Notes: generated from the sequence alone by a model not told the origin. 64,000 bases of DNA from an uncultured Cellvibrionales bacterium (GCA_913063225.1 CAJXYP010000011.1:28160-92159); one strand, 5' to 3'; positions 45,843-54,879 are shown, numbered from the stretch's first letter. Program-made: numbers and translations.

Positions 45843-47081
45843 ATGTCTTTATTAGTTCAAAAATTTGGCGGAACCTCGGTCGGTTCGGTAGAGCGCATAA
45901 AAGCGGTCGCCGAAAAAGTGGCAGGCTTTCACCGCGATGGACACGACGTAGTTGTTGTGGTCTCTGCTATGAGCGGAGAAACCAATCGATTGATAGGTTT
46001 AGCTCAGCAAATACAAGAGCAAGCCGATCCTCGTGAGTACGATGTATTGGTATCCACTGGTGAGCAAGTAACTATTGCATTGCTCTGTATGGCCTTTAAA
46101 GCTATCGGCTGTGATGCCCGCTCCTATACCGGTGGGCAGGTTTGTATTCTTACGGATGACAAACATACCAAGGCCCGGATTCAAGAAATTGATGACAGTC
46201 GTATTCGAGCTGATCTGTCAGCTGGACGGGTTGTTGTTGTTGCTGGGTTCCAGGGTAATGATGCTGACGGCAATATTACTACCCTGGGGCGTGGCGGTTC
46301 AGATACTTCGGCGGTGGCCATTGCAGCGGCGCTGAAGGCCGATGAATGCCAGATATATACTGATGTTGACGGTGTATACACCACTGACCCCCGCTTGGTG
46401 GAGGATGCACGCAGGTTAGAGCGCATTACCTTCGAAGAGATGCTAGAAATGGCCAGCCAAGGCTCAAAAGTTTTGCAGATTCGCGCGGTTGAATTTGCTG
46501 GTAAATATAAGGTTCCACTTAGGGTGCTCTCCAGTTTTGAGGACGGCCCGGGAACTCTGATTTCCTTAGAGGATGATAACCAAATGGAAAAACCTGTTGT
46601 TTCGGGAATAGCCTTTAATCGTGATGAGGCAAAAATAACCTTAAAGGGCGTTCCCGATCGCCCTGGCTCGGCATCGAACATTCTTGGCTTGGTTGCAGGT
46701 GCTAATATCGAAGTTGATGTAATAGTGCAAAACGTCGGACACGAGGGCTCCAGCGACTTTTCATTCACCGTGCATCGGAATGACTTGAAAAGTGCAATGG
46801 ATCTTTTACTTAGTGCTAGAGAAAACCTCGGAGTGGCCGAAGTTATATGTGACGATGGTATAGCTAAAATCGCACTGGTCGGCGTCGGTATGCGGTCACA
46901 TGCCGGAGTTGCCGCTTTGATGTTTAAGGCATTGGGCGACGAAGGTATCAATATTCACATGATAAGCACCTCTGAGATCAAGATCACGGTGATTATCGAT
47001 GAAAAGTATCTCGAGTTAGCCGTGCGTTCGGTACACGCTGCTTTTGAGATGGAAAAAGAACCAGAAGAGCAGGTAAGTTAG
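45843..47081 (+). CDS. lysC: aspartate kinase
   Basis: 412 aa. The kinase domain begins LVQKFGGTSVGSVERIKAVAEKV, with GRGGSDTSAVAIAAAL and TDVDGVYTTDPR; two C-terminal ACT domains follow (ITLKGVPDRPGSASNILGLV and IALVGVGMRSHAGVAALMFKAL), which sense lysine and threonine. It makes aspartyl phosphate for lysine, threonine and methionine synthesis. Single-function class, as in Pseudomonas. Confidence 0.96.
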   Translation: MSLLVQKFGGTSVGSVERIKAVAEKVAGFHRDGHDVVVVVSAMSGETNRLIGLAQQIQEQADPREYDVLVSTGEQVTIALLCMAFKAIGCDARSYTGGQVCILTDDKHTKARIQEIDDSRIRADLSAGRVVVVAGFQGNDADGNITTLGRGGSDTSAVAIAAALKADECQIYTDVDGVYTTDPRLVEDARRLERITFEEMLEMASQGSKVLQIRAVEFAGKYKVPLRVLSSFEDGPGTLISLEDDNQMEKPVVSGIAFNRDEAKITLKGVPDRPGSASNILGLVAGANIEVDVIVQNVGHEGSSDFSFTVHRNDLKSAMDLLLSARENLGVAEVICDDGIAKIALVGVGMRSHAGVAALMFKALGDEGINIHMISTSEIKITVIIDEKYLELAVRSVHAAFEMEKEPEEQVS

Positions 47082-47291
47082 GTTAAACCTGTGATGGGGT
47101 TAACGGTGTTGAAATTGATTGAGAGCTATACTCTTTTGCGGCACACTAGTGAACTGCGCAGTCTAGAGACTGATCGCAAGAATTTGAGATAGTTGGAAAA
47201 AGTATTGCTGGGTTGTTTTTACTCGGCAATGCCAATTTTTAACCGCAATCTGGACGTGAAGTCCGTGCTATAGATTGATGAGGAATTAGGC

Positions 47292-47516
47292 ATGCTTATA
47301 TTGACACGAAGGATCGGCGAATCGGTAATTATCGGAGACGATATTCATATTACCGTATTAGGAGTGAAAGGAAATCAGGTACGTGTAGGGGTGAATGCTC
47401 CTAAAGATGTATCTGTTCACAGAGAAGAAATATACCAAAGAATACAGTTTGAAAAGGAAGCAGAAGAAAAATCTGGAAATACTGCATCAGTTACTAAGAT
47501 TGGAGACACGTTTTAA
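47292..47516 (+). CDS. csrA: carbon storage regulator CsrA
   Basis: 74 aa RNA-binding dimer: [52 protein letters not shown] is the complete conserved core with an ordinary variable tail. It binds GGA motifs in leader mRNAs and controls translation globally. GATGAGGAATTAGGC precedes the start. Its position between lysC and tRNA-Ser is conserved. Confidence 0.97.
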   Translation: MLILTRRIGESVIIGDDIHITVLGVKGNQVRVGVNAPKDVSVHREEIYQRIQFEKEAEEKSGNTASVTKIGDTF

Positions 47517-47549
47517 GCTTTTGCTGTGATATTATGCCGCCCCCAAATT

Positions 47550-47640
47550 GGTGAGGTGGCCGAGCGGCTGAAGGCGCTCCCCTGCTAAGGGAGTATGGGT
47601 TAATAGCTCATCGAGGGTTCGAATCCCTCCCTCACCGCCA
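47550..47640 (+). tRNA. tRNA-Ser (anticodon GCU)
   Basis: A 91-base class II tRNA with encoded CCA. Acceptor GGTGAGG (47550-47556) pairs with CCTCACC (47630-47636), discriminator G. The anticodon arm is CTCCC-CTGCTAA-GGGAG, anticodon GCT, reading AGC/AGU. A long variable arm (TATGGGTTAATAGCTCATC) and GGTTCGAATCC T-loop follow. Located after csrA, as in E. coli and Pseudomonas. Confidence 0.98.
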
Positions 47641-47689
47641 TACAGTCTGCAGAGAGTCTAAGAATTACTAGAGACTCTGAATTAGCCTC

Positions 47690-47720
47690 AATAAGCCCGC
47701 GTTCTGCGGGCTTATTGTTT
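47690..47720 (+). terminator. rho-independent terminator after tRNA-Ser
   Basis: AATAAGCCCGC-GTTCT-GCGGGCTTATT, a perfect 11-bp stem with a 5-base loop followed by GTTT. It lies 50 bases past the tRNA; a weaker hairpin AGAGTCT/AGACTCT precedes it (about 47653-47679). Confidence 0.85.
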
Positions 47721-47757
47721 CCTGTCTAAACTGAAACCTCAGTCGAAAGGACGTTAA

Positions 47758-47976
47758 AAATCGCTTGCTATCGGAACATGGGAAGATAATGTACTTGTTG
47801 TAGGTACGATTGGCTTTACTGAAGGTTTGTTGCATACGATGAATGGTGCGCCTAACAGCGACCAATTGCACACGACAGAACGCTATTGGTACGATAAAGA
47901 AAGTAAAAACTTAAAACGTTCGTCCATTGCGGAAGATCTTGTTTACTTAAGCGCCCCGAAGATGGGAGCTAGATGA
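47758..47976 (+). pseudogene. C-terminal remnant of a DUF6152-associated protein
   Basis: In one frame after a TAA at 47755 the translation reads GTWEDNVLVVGTIGFTEGLLH, then QLHTTERYWYDKESKNLKR and SIAEDLVYLSAPKMG before TGA at 47974. This is the (G/S)xWEGDxLVVxTxxF ... ERF/Y ... DP-type C-terminal domain of the secreted proteins at 56862-62518. No start, signal peptide or N-terminal half is present. It is the broken end of a further family member, left directly after tRNA-Ser. Confidence 0.75.
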
Positions 47977-48010
47977 TAGGAATGAGGTGATAGGAATGAG
48001 GTGATAGGGG
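47974..48010 (+). repeat. short tandem repeat
   Basis: TGATAGGAATGAGG occurs twice in tandem, followed by a partial third copy (TGATAGGGG). It starts at the stop codon of the DUF6152 remnant. Confidence 0.7.
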
Positions 48011-48132
48011 TTAAATGATAGTGGCTAGATATTCGCTATGACCTGAAACACAATCGGCATTACCCTGTGGGCCGTCTGCATTAGACCGTTAGAGGCATCG
48101 TTATAAAGTAAACTTGGCAACACCGGAATTGG

Positions 48133-48522
48133 CTACTTCCAATAGAGCATAGATACGACGATGCAGCACAGGCTCCAGAATGCGCAGTATTCCTTACCGC
48201 CCTTGGGCCAGATCCATACCCATTTATTGCCATTGGCAAAAAACACACTAACAGCAGCGATGGTGAGCATGGCCGCCGCGAGTAGCGCTGCGTATTGGGT
48301 ATAAATATTGAGGAAGAGCAGGGTAAAGGTGAATAACTCTGTGACCAGCGCAAGGCGCACAAAAAGCAAAGGCTTTGGGTAGCCAGCTTCTATAAAGGTT
48401 TTGATGGCAGGGGGTGGATTGCCAAATGCTTTGAAATACATATGTGGAATAAAAAAGACCGCACAGATTAGTCTCAACAAGACTGCCGGGTTAGTGATAT
48501 CAAAGGATTCAGCGGGGATCAT
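48133..48522 (-). CDS. DoxX-like small membrane protein
   Basis: 129 aa with four hydrophobic segments (LLRLICAVFFIPHMYFKAFG, LFVRLALVTELFTFTLLFL, ALLAAAMLTIAAVSVFFANG, CAFWSLCCIVVSMLYW). The length and helix order fit the DoxX/DUF-type quinol-associated membrane family. It points left toward tRNA-Ser; function unknown. Confidence 0.7.
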   Translation of the reverse strand: MIPAESFDITNPAVLLRLICAVFFIPHMYFKAFGNPPPAIKTFIEAGYPKPLLFVRLALVTELFTFTLLFLNIYTQYAALLAAAMLTIAAVSVFFANGNKWVWIWPKGGKEYCAFWSLCCIVVSMLYWK

Positions 48523-48669
48523 ATGGTTGTTCTCTTAGCCTTATTCTTCTTTTAGCTATCAAGTGTTTTCTTTAGAAGGGCCTTGGTTAGAAACTAATAG
48601 TTCCAATATAGAAACTTTCGTCGAGCTGAATATCGCGACACCTTGTTTAGGTTAATGAGCCTTTGGGAG

Positions 48670-49062
48670 TCAACCGCCAATATAAGACATCTCTACTTTC
48701 TTCGTCCGCACAGTTTCTTCTGAGCGAATTTCCGAATACTGGTCTTCACGCTGGTTCCAGATCAACCCTATGGCACCGGCGATTTGCTCGTCACTCTTGC
48801 CCGAATTTACGAGCGCGCGCAAATCATGGCCGGACTGCGCGAACAAGCAGGTGTATAGCTTTCCGTCGGTTGAGAGTCGGGCGCGCGTGCAGGTGGAACA
48901 AAAGGCTTGCGTCACGCTGGAGATAACACCGATTTCTCCGCTGCCATCCGCATAGGCCCAGCGTTGGGCTACTTCACCAGTGTAGCTGGATTCCACTTCG
49001 ATGATCGGCATTTCAGCGTTGATCATGCGCACGATCTCGGCCGAGGACACCACATTGGTGGC
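48670..49062 (-). pseudogene. moaA: 3' fragment of moaA (GTP 3',8-cyclase)
   Basis: 131 codons matching only the C-terminal third of Moa[41 protein letters not shown] (the C-terminal [4Fe-4S] ligands), [26 protein letters not shown] and the terminal MSYIGG. The radical-SAM N-terminal two thirds are missing, so it cannot make the molybdopterin precursor. At its 5' edge (about 49062) the sequence passes directly into a pobA fragment on the other strand. Confidence 0.88.
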
Positions 49063-49065
49063 AAC

Positions 49066-49344
49066 TTGAGTAAACTTTTAAAGTATTTTGGTCGCGCACC
49101 TAGTGTCTTAGAAAAGTACTCACCGATGGCACTTGCACGGGTTTGGCAGGGTGAGCGATTTAGCGGGTGGATGACCAATATGCTGCACAATTTTGGCGAT
49201 ACTGAAGTACGCGATTTGGATGCCCAGACCTTTGACAGATTTACGGCCTCGCAGGCGGACTACCATCTTTCCACTGTGCAGGGTCGGCGCATGATTGCTG
49301 AGCAGTATGTGGGAGTTCCATACCAAAGCCTAGACGAGATCTAG
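49066..49344 (+). pseudogene. pobA: 3' fragment of pobA (4-hydroxybenzoate 3-monooxygenase)
   Basis: The reading frame from about 49066 to the TAG at 49344 gives [20 protein letters not shown], then ALARVWQGERFSGWMTNMLH and MIAEQYVGVPYQSL, which align with the C-terminal end of PobA (ALRRVWRAERFSWWMT ... AENYVGLPY). The FAD-binding N-terminal part is missing. Its 5' edge abuts the 5' edge of the moaA fragment, so both genes lost their starts at one junction. Confidence 0.82.
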
Positions 49345-49706
49345 GCTACTGATTTAACCAGACTCACTCCTAGCGTAAGACTTTTCTGTCGCCTTCGCCG
49401 GAAACTCTGTGACTATTTGGCTTTCACCCATGGAGGTTTTTTGCGGAACTGATAAGTTAACGAGTTAAGCTTTTTACAAAATTCCCTGTTCGTTATTTTG
49501 AAAGGTCCGCCTGTGAAAGAAAACCCTATTAATGCACATAGACCATATAAATAGTGGCTTTAGGAGGTATTATTGATAAAAATGCTCTTCCTATTGATTG
49601 TCTTGAACATTGGTATTAGTAAATAATATTTGTTAACAGTGTTATCTTCACTCTATTCTCATTCCATTGCTTCAAATAAGCATTACTTATTGGTAGGACA
49701 AGAGAT
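49345..49706 (+). promoter_or_regulatory. upstream region of the amine oxidase operon, with repeat copy A
   Basis: 362 bases without a gene. It ends in an AT-rich promoter region. The part at 49591-49670 is 84% identical to 61226-61305. TTGAAC at about 49603 could be a -35 box. Confidence 0.55.
49591..49670 (+). repeat. 80-bp repeat, copy A
   Basis: Matches 61226-61305 without gaps at 67 of 80 positions; 11 of the 13 differences are transitions. Shared cores are CTTGAACATTGGTAT, TATTTGTTAACA and TTCACTCTATTCTC. It ends 37 bases before the amine oxidase start codon. Confidence 0.85.
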
Positions 49707-51263
49707 ATGACACAGCAGGGGGGCGAGGGGTTTACAAGGCGTAACCTTATGCAATATGCAGGTGCGCTGGCAGGATCGGCGGCTGTGTATTCCATTGCAG
49801 GTGCCCTTGGTGCTGTGCCGTCATTTGCAAACGCACAGCCACTCCAGCTTGATGCGTCGCGCAGGCCTTGTAAAGTGCTTATATTAGGCGCCGGAATGGC
49901 CGGTTTGATCAGTGCCTATGAGCTTGAAAAAGCGGGTTATGAAGTTCAAATTGTCGAGGCGTCGCATCGTATTGGTGGTCGATCCCTTACCCTACGGCAT
50001 GGCGATCTAATAGATGAAATCGGCAATAAGCGCTATTGCCAGTTCGACAATGACCCAGGGCTCTACTTTAATGCCGGGCCCGCTCGTATCCCATCCGAAC
50101 ACTCGAATATATTAGGTTACTGTAAAGAGTTAGGCGTTCAGCTAGAGCCCTTTATTAATAGCAATCGAGCCGCTTGGATGCAGTTTGATAATTTTAATAA
50201 CGGCCAGCGCATGCGCCAACAGCAGTTTGTGGCCGAGAGTAGAGGCTTTATTTCTGAAATAGTGTCTAAAGGGGTTAGCAATGGTTGGTTAGACCAGCCA
50301 CTGAACAACCTCGATAAAGACCGCTTGCAAGAATTTCTCAGTCGTTTTGGCGATCTGTCTGCTGACGGACAATATCTGGGTTCGAACCGCTCTGGATATG
50401 CGAGTGGTGGTTTGCTTACTCCGGGTATTATTAAACCGAAGGTGCCATTCGAAGAGCTATTAGCTTCCGATTTCTGGAGGCTAGGTATGAACTTTGGTGA
50501 AGCTGCGCCTATGGCATCGGTTATGCAGGCAGTGGGTGGCATGGACACCATAGTGCGCACTCTAGCCGAAAAAGTCCGCGGTACGATTACTTTAAATGCC
50601 CCAGTGGTAAGTGTGAAGACTGTCTCTGACGGAGTCACGGTTACTTGGAGAGAAGGCGGTGGTCTGCGTACCGAAACCGCAGACTATTGTTTGAACTCGA
50701 TACCGGGGCAACTTCTATCGGGGATAGATAACAATTTCCCCGACGAGTTTGTTGCAAAAATCAAAGCACGTCGACGAGGCAAACTGTCAAAAGTAGGCTT
50801 GCAGATGAGCTCGCGTTTCTGGGAAGAGGAAGGCGTATACGGCGGAATATCTTGGACAGGCGCTGACATCACTCAAATTATGTATCCGTCCGGCGGATTT
50901 GGTTCGCCAAAGGGCGTATTGGTAGGCGCCTATATTTTCTCACCGGTATTGAACGATCAGTTTATGGCCATGACTTCCGAAGAGCGCATTCAGATGGCGC
51001 TAACTCAAGGTGAAAAACTGCATCCGGGCTATTCCAAATACTTCGAAAGTGGCGCAAGCGTTGCTTGGTACCGCATGAATCACATGCTTGGTTGCACGGC
51101 AACCGAAATTGACGATAGCACTGCTACGTCACTGCGTCAGCCTCGTGGTAATCATTACCTTATTGGTGATCAGGTAGCACACCACTCGGGCTGGCAGGAG
51201 TCTGCGGTCCTTACTGCCCACGAAGCTCTGAATAGTATTCAGGCAAGAGAGGCAGCGCGATGA
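49707..51263 (+). CDS. Tat-exported FAD-dependent amine oxidase
   Basis: 518 aa. A twin-arginine signal (FTRRNLMQYAGALAGSAAVY, Arg 11-12; ANA near 43) precedes the FAD Rossmann motif KVLILGAGMAGLISAYELEKAGY (about 56-78) and EASHRIGGRS, the monoamine/L-amino acid oxidase opening. The C-terminal HYLIGDQVAHHSGWQESAVLTAHEAL is the second FAD contact of the family. It would oxidise an amine to an imine in the periplasm. Its stop overlaps the cytochrome gene (ATGA), so electrons probably pass to that cytochrome and not to oxygen. The substrate is not known. Confidence 0.88.
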   Translation: MTQQGGEGFTRRNLMQYAGALAGSAAVYSIAGALGAVPSFANAQPLQLDASRRPCKVLILGAGMAGLISAYELEKAGYEVQIVEASHRIGGRSLTLRHGDLIDEIGNKRYCQFDNDPGLYFNAGPARIPSEHSNILGYCKELGVQLEPFINSNRAAWMQFDNFNNGQRMRQQQFVAESRGFISEIVSKGVSNGWLDQPLNNLDKDRLQEFLSRFGDLSADGQYLGSNRSGYASGGLLTPGIIKPKVPFEELLASDFWRLGMNFGEAAPMASVMQAVGGMDTIVRTLAEKVRGTITLNAPVVSVKTVSDGVTVTWREGGGLRTETADYCLNSIPGQLLSGIDNNFPDEFVAKIKARRRGKLSKVGLQMSSRFWEEEGVYGGISWTGADITQIMYPSGGFGSPKGVLVGAYIFSPVLNDQFMAMTSEERIQMALTQGEKLHPGYSKYFESGASVAWYRMNHMLGCTATEIDDSTATSLRQPRGNHYLIGDQVAHHSGWQESAVLTAHEALNSIQAREAAR

Positions 51264-51883
51264 GAGTTTCTTTTTTAGCGCTGTGCGCTGCTTTGATTTT
51301 CGCTTCTGATTTGGTTGCGCAAGAACCCGCTGGGCTCTACCAGGAATTCGGCTATTGCCTTGTATGCCATGGTGCTCAGGGGCAGGGCAATTCTGCCATT
51401 GCCGCGCCCGCACTTGTCGGTATTGAGCCATGGTACCTATTAGAGCAAATGGCGAGATATCAATCGGGCGAGCGACAGGAAGCTATTACCGGTCAAGAAA
51501 TGAGTGCCGTAGCTCGTGAAGTTTCTAATGAATCTAGTCAGCGTCTGCCGGCCTTTACGTCATTATTAGATGGCAACTATCCACAAACCACCCAAATTGG
51601 GGATGCCGGAGCGGGTCAAGTTCACTATCAAACTTATTGCGCTGCTTGTCACGGCTTAAACGCCGAGGGCAACGCGGCATTGCTTTCTCCTGGCTTGGCG
51701 CGTCTGAGTGATTGGTATCAAACTTCAGCTTTTGAACAGTACCGCACCGGGGAGCGTGGGTTACATTCGTCAAATGCCAGCGCCCTGCAAATGCGGGCCG
51801 TTTTCCTGGCTCTGCCACCAGAATTTAATGTTGCCGATGTGGTGGCATACATCCGTACCTTGTCAACCATTGAAGAGGAGTAA
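51260..51883 (+). CDS. exported diheme cytochrome c
   Basis: 207 aa with a signal peptide (MRVSFLALCAALIFASDLVAQ) and two class I heme c domains: YCLVCHGAQGQG with later WYLLEQMARYQSGERQ, and YCAACHGLNAEG with MRAVFLALPPEF and VVAYIRTLS. The layout is c4-like. It is translationally coupled to the amine oxidase and is the likely electron acceptor, passing electrons on to a terminal oxidase not encoded here. Confidence 0.9.
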   Translation: MRVSFLALCAALIFASDLVAQEPAGLYQEFGYCLVCHGAQGQGNSAIAAPALVGIEPWYLLEQMARYQSGERQEAITGQEMSAVAREVSNESSQRLPAFTSLLDGNYPQTTQIGDAGAGQVHYQTYCAACHGLNAEGNAALLSPGLARLSDWYQTSAFEQYRTGERGLHSSNASALQMRAVFLALPPEFNVADVVAYIRTLSTIEEE

Positions 51884-51889
51884 CCAGCT

Positions 51890-52378
51890 GTGTATTTGAC
51901 ACGTTTTGCATGCTTAGCAATCTTGGTTTTTATGGCGTCTGCCACCTGTGCAGACGAAGTAATACGTTTTGCTAACGAGGGAAGTAGCCTACCGATATCA
52001 ACAGCGGTAGAGGTTGATGGCTTGCTCTTCCACAGTGGTGTTATTCCATCACCAACGAACAGAGATGCAGCGTCAGGTACTTTTGAATATTGGGGAGGCA
52101 CCGAAGTGCAGGCGCAGAGCGTGCTTACCAAGGTTGAATCTTCATTACAGAATTTGGGTTACGAGATGGGAGACGTAGTAAAAATGACTGTCTTCCTTGT
52201 TGGCGACCCAGAGACATCAGGACGATTAAATTTTCAAGGATTCATGGCGGCATATAACCGCTTCTTTGGCGAAAGTTCAGACGGCAAATTGCCAGCCCGA
52301 TCGCTTGTTGAAGTTGCGGGGTTGGTTGCTCCCGGCATGTTGGTAGAAATAGAAGTTATTGCAGCCAAATCAAACTAA
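51890..52378 (+). CDS. exported RidA/YjgF-family protein
   Basis: 162 aa from GTG 51890 with a signal peptide (MYLTRFACLAILVFMASATCA). The Rid domain follows: LLFHSGVIPS, VLTKVESSLQNLGYEMGDVVKMTVFL, and KLPARSLVEVAGLVAPGMLVEIEVIAAK with the Arg that imine-deaminating RidA proteins need. RidA hydrolyses reactive enamine/imine products to ketones and ammonia. An exported copy 6 bases after the cytochrome gene fits clearing the imine made by the amine oxidase. Confidence 0.88.
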   Translation: MYLTRFACLAILVFMASATCADEVIRFANEGSSLPISTAVEVDGLLFHSGVIPSPTNRDAASGTFEYWGGTEVQAQSVLTKVESSLQNLGYEMGDVVKMTVFLVGDPETSGRLNFQGFMAAYNRFFGESSDGKLPARSLVEVAGLVAPGMLVEIEVIAAKSN

Positions 52379-52402
52379 TAAATACTTAGAGGTTAGATCA
52401 CT

Positions 52403-54826
52403 ATGTACTATTCACAGGGGTTAAAAGTCGTTTCGGCCATCGCAATTGGGTGCTTCAGTGCGTCCTTGATAGCCCAAACGCAGATAGAAGAGGTGTTGGT
52501 CACAGCCAGCAAAACCGGTGCAGTTTCAACTCAAGATCTGAGTTCCAGTGTACAGGCGTTCAATGAAAACACCCTAGAAAAGATGGGCGTGCAAGAATTT
52601 ACCGACTTTAGTCGTTCGGTACCTGGCTTGGACGTGATCGATAAGGGTCCTGGCCAGAAGACGTATATTATGCGCGGTATTAGTGGGCCGGGAGAGTCTA
52701 CGGTAGGCGTATATATTGATAATATCCCGATGATTGGTAGTGGTCAGGATGCAGCTACGACAGGCGGTAATCAGCCAGATATGGGTGCTTTCGACATGTC
52801 TCGTATTGAGGTGGTGCGCGGTCCGCAAGGAACACTTTACGGCCAAAACTCTGTGAGCGGCATTGTGCGATATATTACCAACAAGCCGGACTCCAGTGCA
52901 TTTGAGGCACGTATTCAGCTAGACGGCGCATTGGTCGACGAAGGCTCGCCAGATCGCGCGTTGCGGGGCATGGTTAATTTACCGCTAATTGACGATACCC
53001 TAGCTCTAAGATTGGTTGGCTATACCAAAAGTTCGGGTGGTTTCATTGATAACGTAGTGCTGGGTAAAGATGCAGCCTGCTATCAACGCGATTTACCTAA
53101 CCCTGGTGGCAATGGTTCAATTATGCCTGAGTTGTCTCTTGTGCAATCGACTGCCTGCGGTGATGGCGAAGTGGCACCTGGGCAAGAAGACGTTAATAGC
53201 TATACTATTTCTGGTTTGCGAGCTCAGCTAGCCTATGAAATAGACGAGAATTCCTCGCTCTTGCTACAGTACTTTAAGCAGGATACTGATATAGACAACC
53301 GGACTGCCTCGAATCCCTTCGATTCTTCCTACAGCATAGGGCCTCCTTTTATTACCGGCAGTAGTCTGTTCTTCACCTCTGAGGCTGGGCAATACGAGAC
53401 CAATGTCCGTAGCAATGAGCCGCACGAAGATACCTCTACCATTTTTGGCCTCGAGTATGAGAGAGACTTAGATTGGGCGACACTGACCATAGGCGTTAAT
53501 TCTATGGAGCGAGACATTACTGATTCGCTCGATTCGTCAAGCCCCGCTCGGTTGCACCGCCGCTTCATGTTAACGCCATTAGGTCCTTGGGGCGGAGCTA
53601 CGCTGTCGCGTGACGATCGCGTTATTAGCCACCAAGAGCAGGGCGTTGAGCAGCAAACATTTGAAGCGAGACTGGCCGGTGAATTTAGCGACGACCTCAG
53701 CTATATCACAGGCGTGTACTACCAAGACCTAGAGACTTCGTTGAATAGCCGGGTTTTCAATACAGACGCGCAAACCGGAGATGTGATACCTAATCAGCCA
53801 CTAATCCTGCATCGTATTGCTGGCGTGGAGCAAACCTCTAAAGCCATTTTTGGCGAAGCTTATTATCAGGTTAGCGATCAGATCGAAATTATGGGTGGTT
53901 TGCGCTGGTTCGAAATGGAACGCGATCAAGTTAGTAACTTGGTAGTTCCATTCGTTAATTCAGTGCCCATTGGTGGAGTCCCTGGAGATCAACCAAGCAA
54001 CCCACAAAGCTATGACGATGTTACCCTCAAAGCCCAAATTACCTATCATGCAACGGATGATGTGCAGATCTATCTAACCAGTGCAGAAGGCTTTCGTTCC
54101 GGTGGTGTAAATGCGCAGATTACTGCAAATATTCCACCCGATTTTGAGCCTGATACGGCGCAGAGCCTTGAGTTTGGTGTGAAAACCACCTGGATGGATG
54201 GACGCTTATACGCCAATTTCTCGATCTACGATATTGTTTGGCAGAATCTACAGATTTCAGCAGCCTTTACTAACCAATTCAATGGCATGGTTAACTGTTC
54301 AGAACAAGACGACCCGGCTAGTTCGAAGGGTTGGGAAGCCGAGTTTGTATATCAGTTCACTGATGGTGTTAATGCGGGCTTAAACTACACTGCGATGGAT
54401 TCAAAGTGGGACGTTGACCCAAATACCTGTTTGGACGCTGCGCTTGTTGCGTCACTTAGCGATCCGCTTGGTGGTTTTGCCGGACAGAATCTGATTGGCG
54501 TTCCCGATGCTTCTGGCAGCGTTTTTGTTGATGTTGAATTTGACTGGTTCGATAGCTTTCCCGGATTTGCTCGTGCCGATCTGGCTTATCAGAGCGATGT
54601 GCCAGTGAACCAGATGCGCGTTGAGCGAAATGTGGTGAACCCTTCTTACATGTTAGCCAACCTTCGGTTAGGTGCCACTATGGGTAACTACGATGTGGCT
54701 TTGTATGTGAAAAACCTCACCAATGAAGATGCTAATTTGAGCTTCTTTAATAACTTCCAACAAGAAAATCGGGTAACACCGAGTCAGCCACGCACTATTG
54801 GTCTGACCTTTGACGCAAGATTCTAG
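52403..54826 (+). CDS. TonB-dependent receptor of the amine oxidase operon
   Basis: 807 aa with signal peptide (about 1-24), TonB box (IEEVLVTASK), plug domain (ADIS-like TDFSRSVPGLDVIDKGPGQKTYIMRGI, SRIEVVRGPQGTLYGQNSVSGIVRYIT) and a barrel ending in LTFDARF. It belongs to the large uptake group found in sphingomonads and marine gammaproteobacteria, not to a recognisable siderophore subfamily. It lies 24 bases after the ridA-like gene and before a terminator, so it is the last gene of the operon. I infer import of the amine or of a larger precursor. Confidence 0.88.
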   Translation: MYYSQGLKVVSAIAIGCFSASLIAQTQIEEVLVTASKTGAVSTQDLSSSVQAFNENTLEKMGVQEFTDFSRSVPGLDVIDKGPGQKTYIMRGISGPGESTVGVYIDNIPMIGSGQDAATTGGNQPDMGAFDMSRIEVVRGPQGTLYGQNSVSGIVRYITNKPDSSAFEARIQLDGALVDEGSPDRALRGMVNLPLIDDTLALRLVGYTKSSGGFIDNVVLGKDAACYQRDLPNPGGNGSIMPELSLVQSTACGDGEVAPGQEDVNSYTISGLRAQLAYEIDENSSLLLQYFKQDTDIDNRTASNPFDSSYSIGPPFITGSSLFFTSEAGQYETNVRSNEPHEDTSTIFGLEYERDLDWATLTIGVNSMERDITDSLDSSSPARLHRRFMLTPLGPWGGATLSRDDRVISHQEQGVEQQTFEARLAGEFSDDLSYITGVYYQDLETSLNSRVFNTDAQTGDVIPNQPLILHRIAGVEQTSKAIFGEAYYQVSDQIEIMGGLRWFEMERDQVSNLVVPFVNSVPIGGVPGDQPSNPQSYDDVTLKAQITYHATDDVQIYLTSAEGFRSGGVNAQITANIPPDFEPDTAQSLEFGVKTTWMDGRLYANFSIYDIVWQNLQISAAFTNQFNGMVNCSEQDDPASSKGWEAEFVYQFTDGVNAGLNYTAMDSKWDVDPNTCLDAALVASLSDPLGGFAGQNLIGVPDASGSVFVDVEFDWFDSFPGFARADLAYQSDVPVNQMRVERNVVNPSYMLANLRLGATMGNYDVALYVKNLTNEDANLSFFNNFQQENRVTPSQPRTIGLTFDARF

Positions 54827-54853
54827 AAAGGTTCGATTTCTCTTTAAAACTTT

Positions 54854-54879
54854 AAAGCTGGCGTCTGCCAGCTTTTTTT
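54854..54879 (+). terminator. rho-independent terminator of the amine oxidase operon
   Basis: AAAGCTGGC-GTCT-GCCAGCTTT followed by TTTT: a perfect 9-bp stem, 4-base loop and T-run, 28 bases after the receptor stop. Confidence 0.95.

Noticed and set aside
46181..46951. 256-codon minus-strand frame within lysC
   Set aside because: It is antisense to a well-conserved aspartate kinase and has a Ser/Pro/Thr-rich shadow composition.
48907..49065. Plus-strand reading frame reaching from 48907 into the pobA fragment
   Set aside because: The part before about 49066 is the antisense of the moaA fragment and shows no family features; only the downstream part is pobA.
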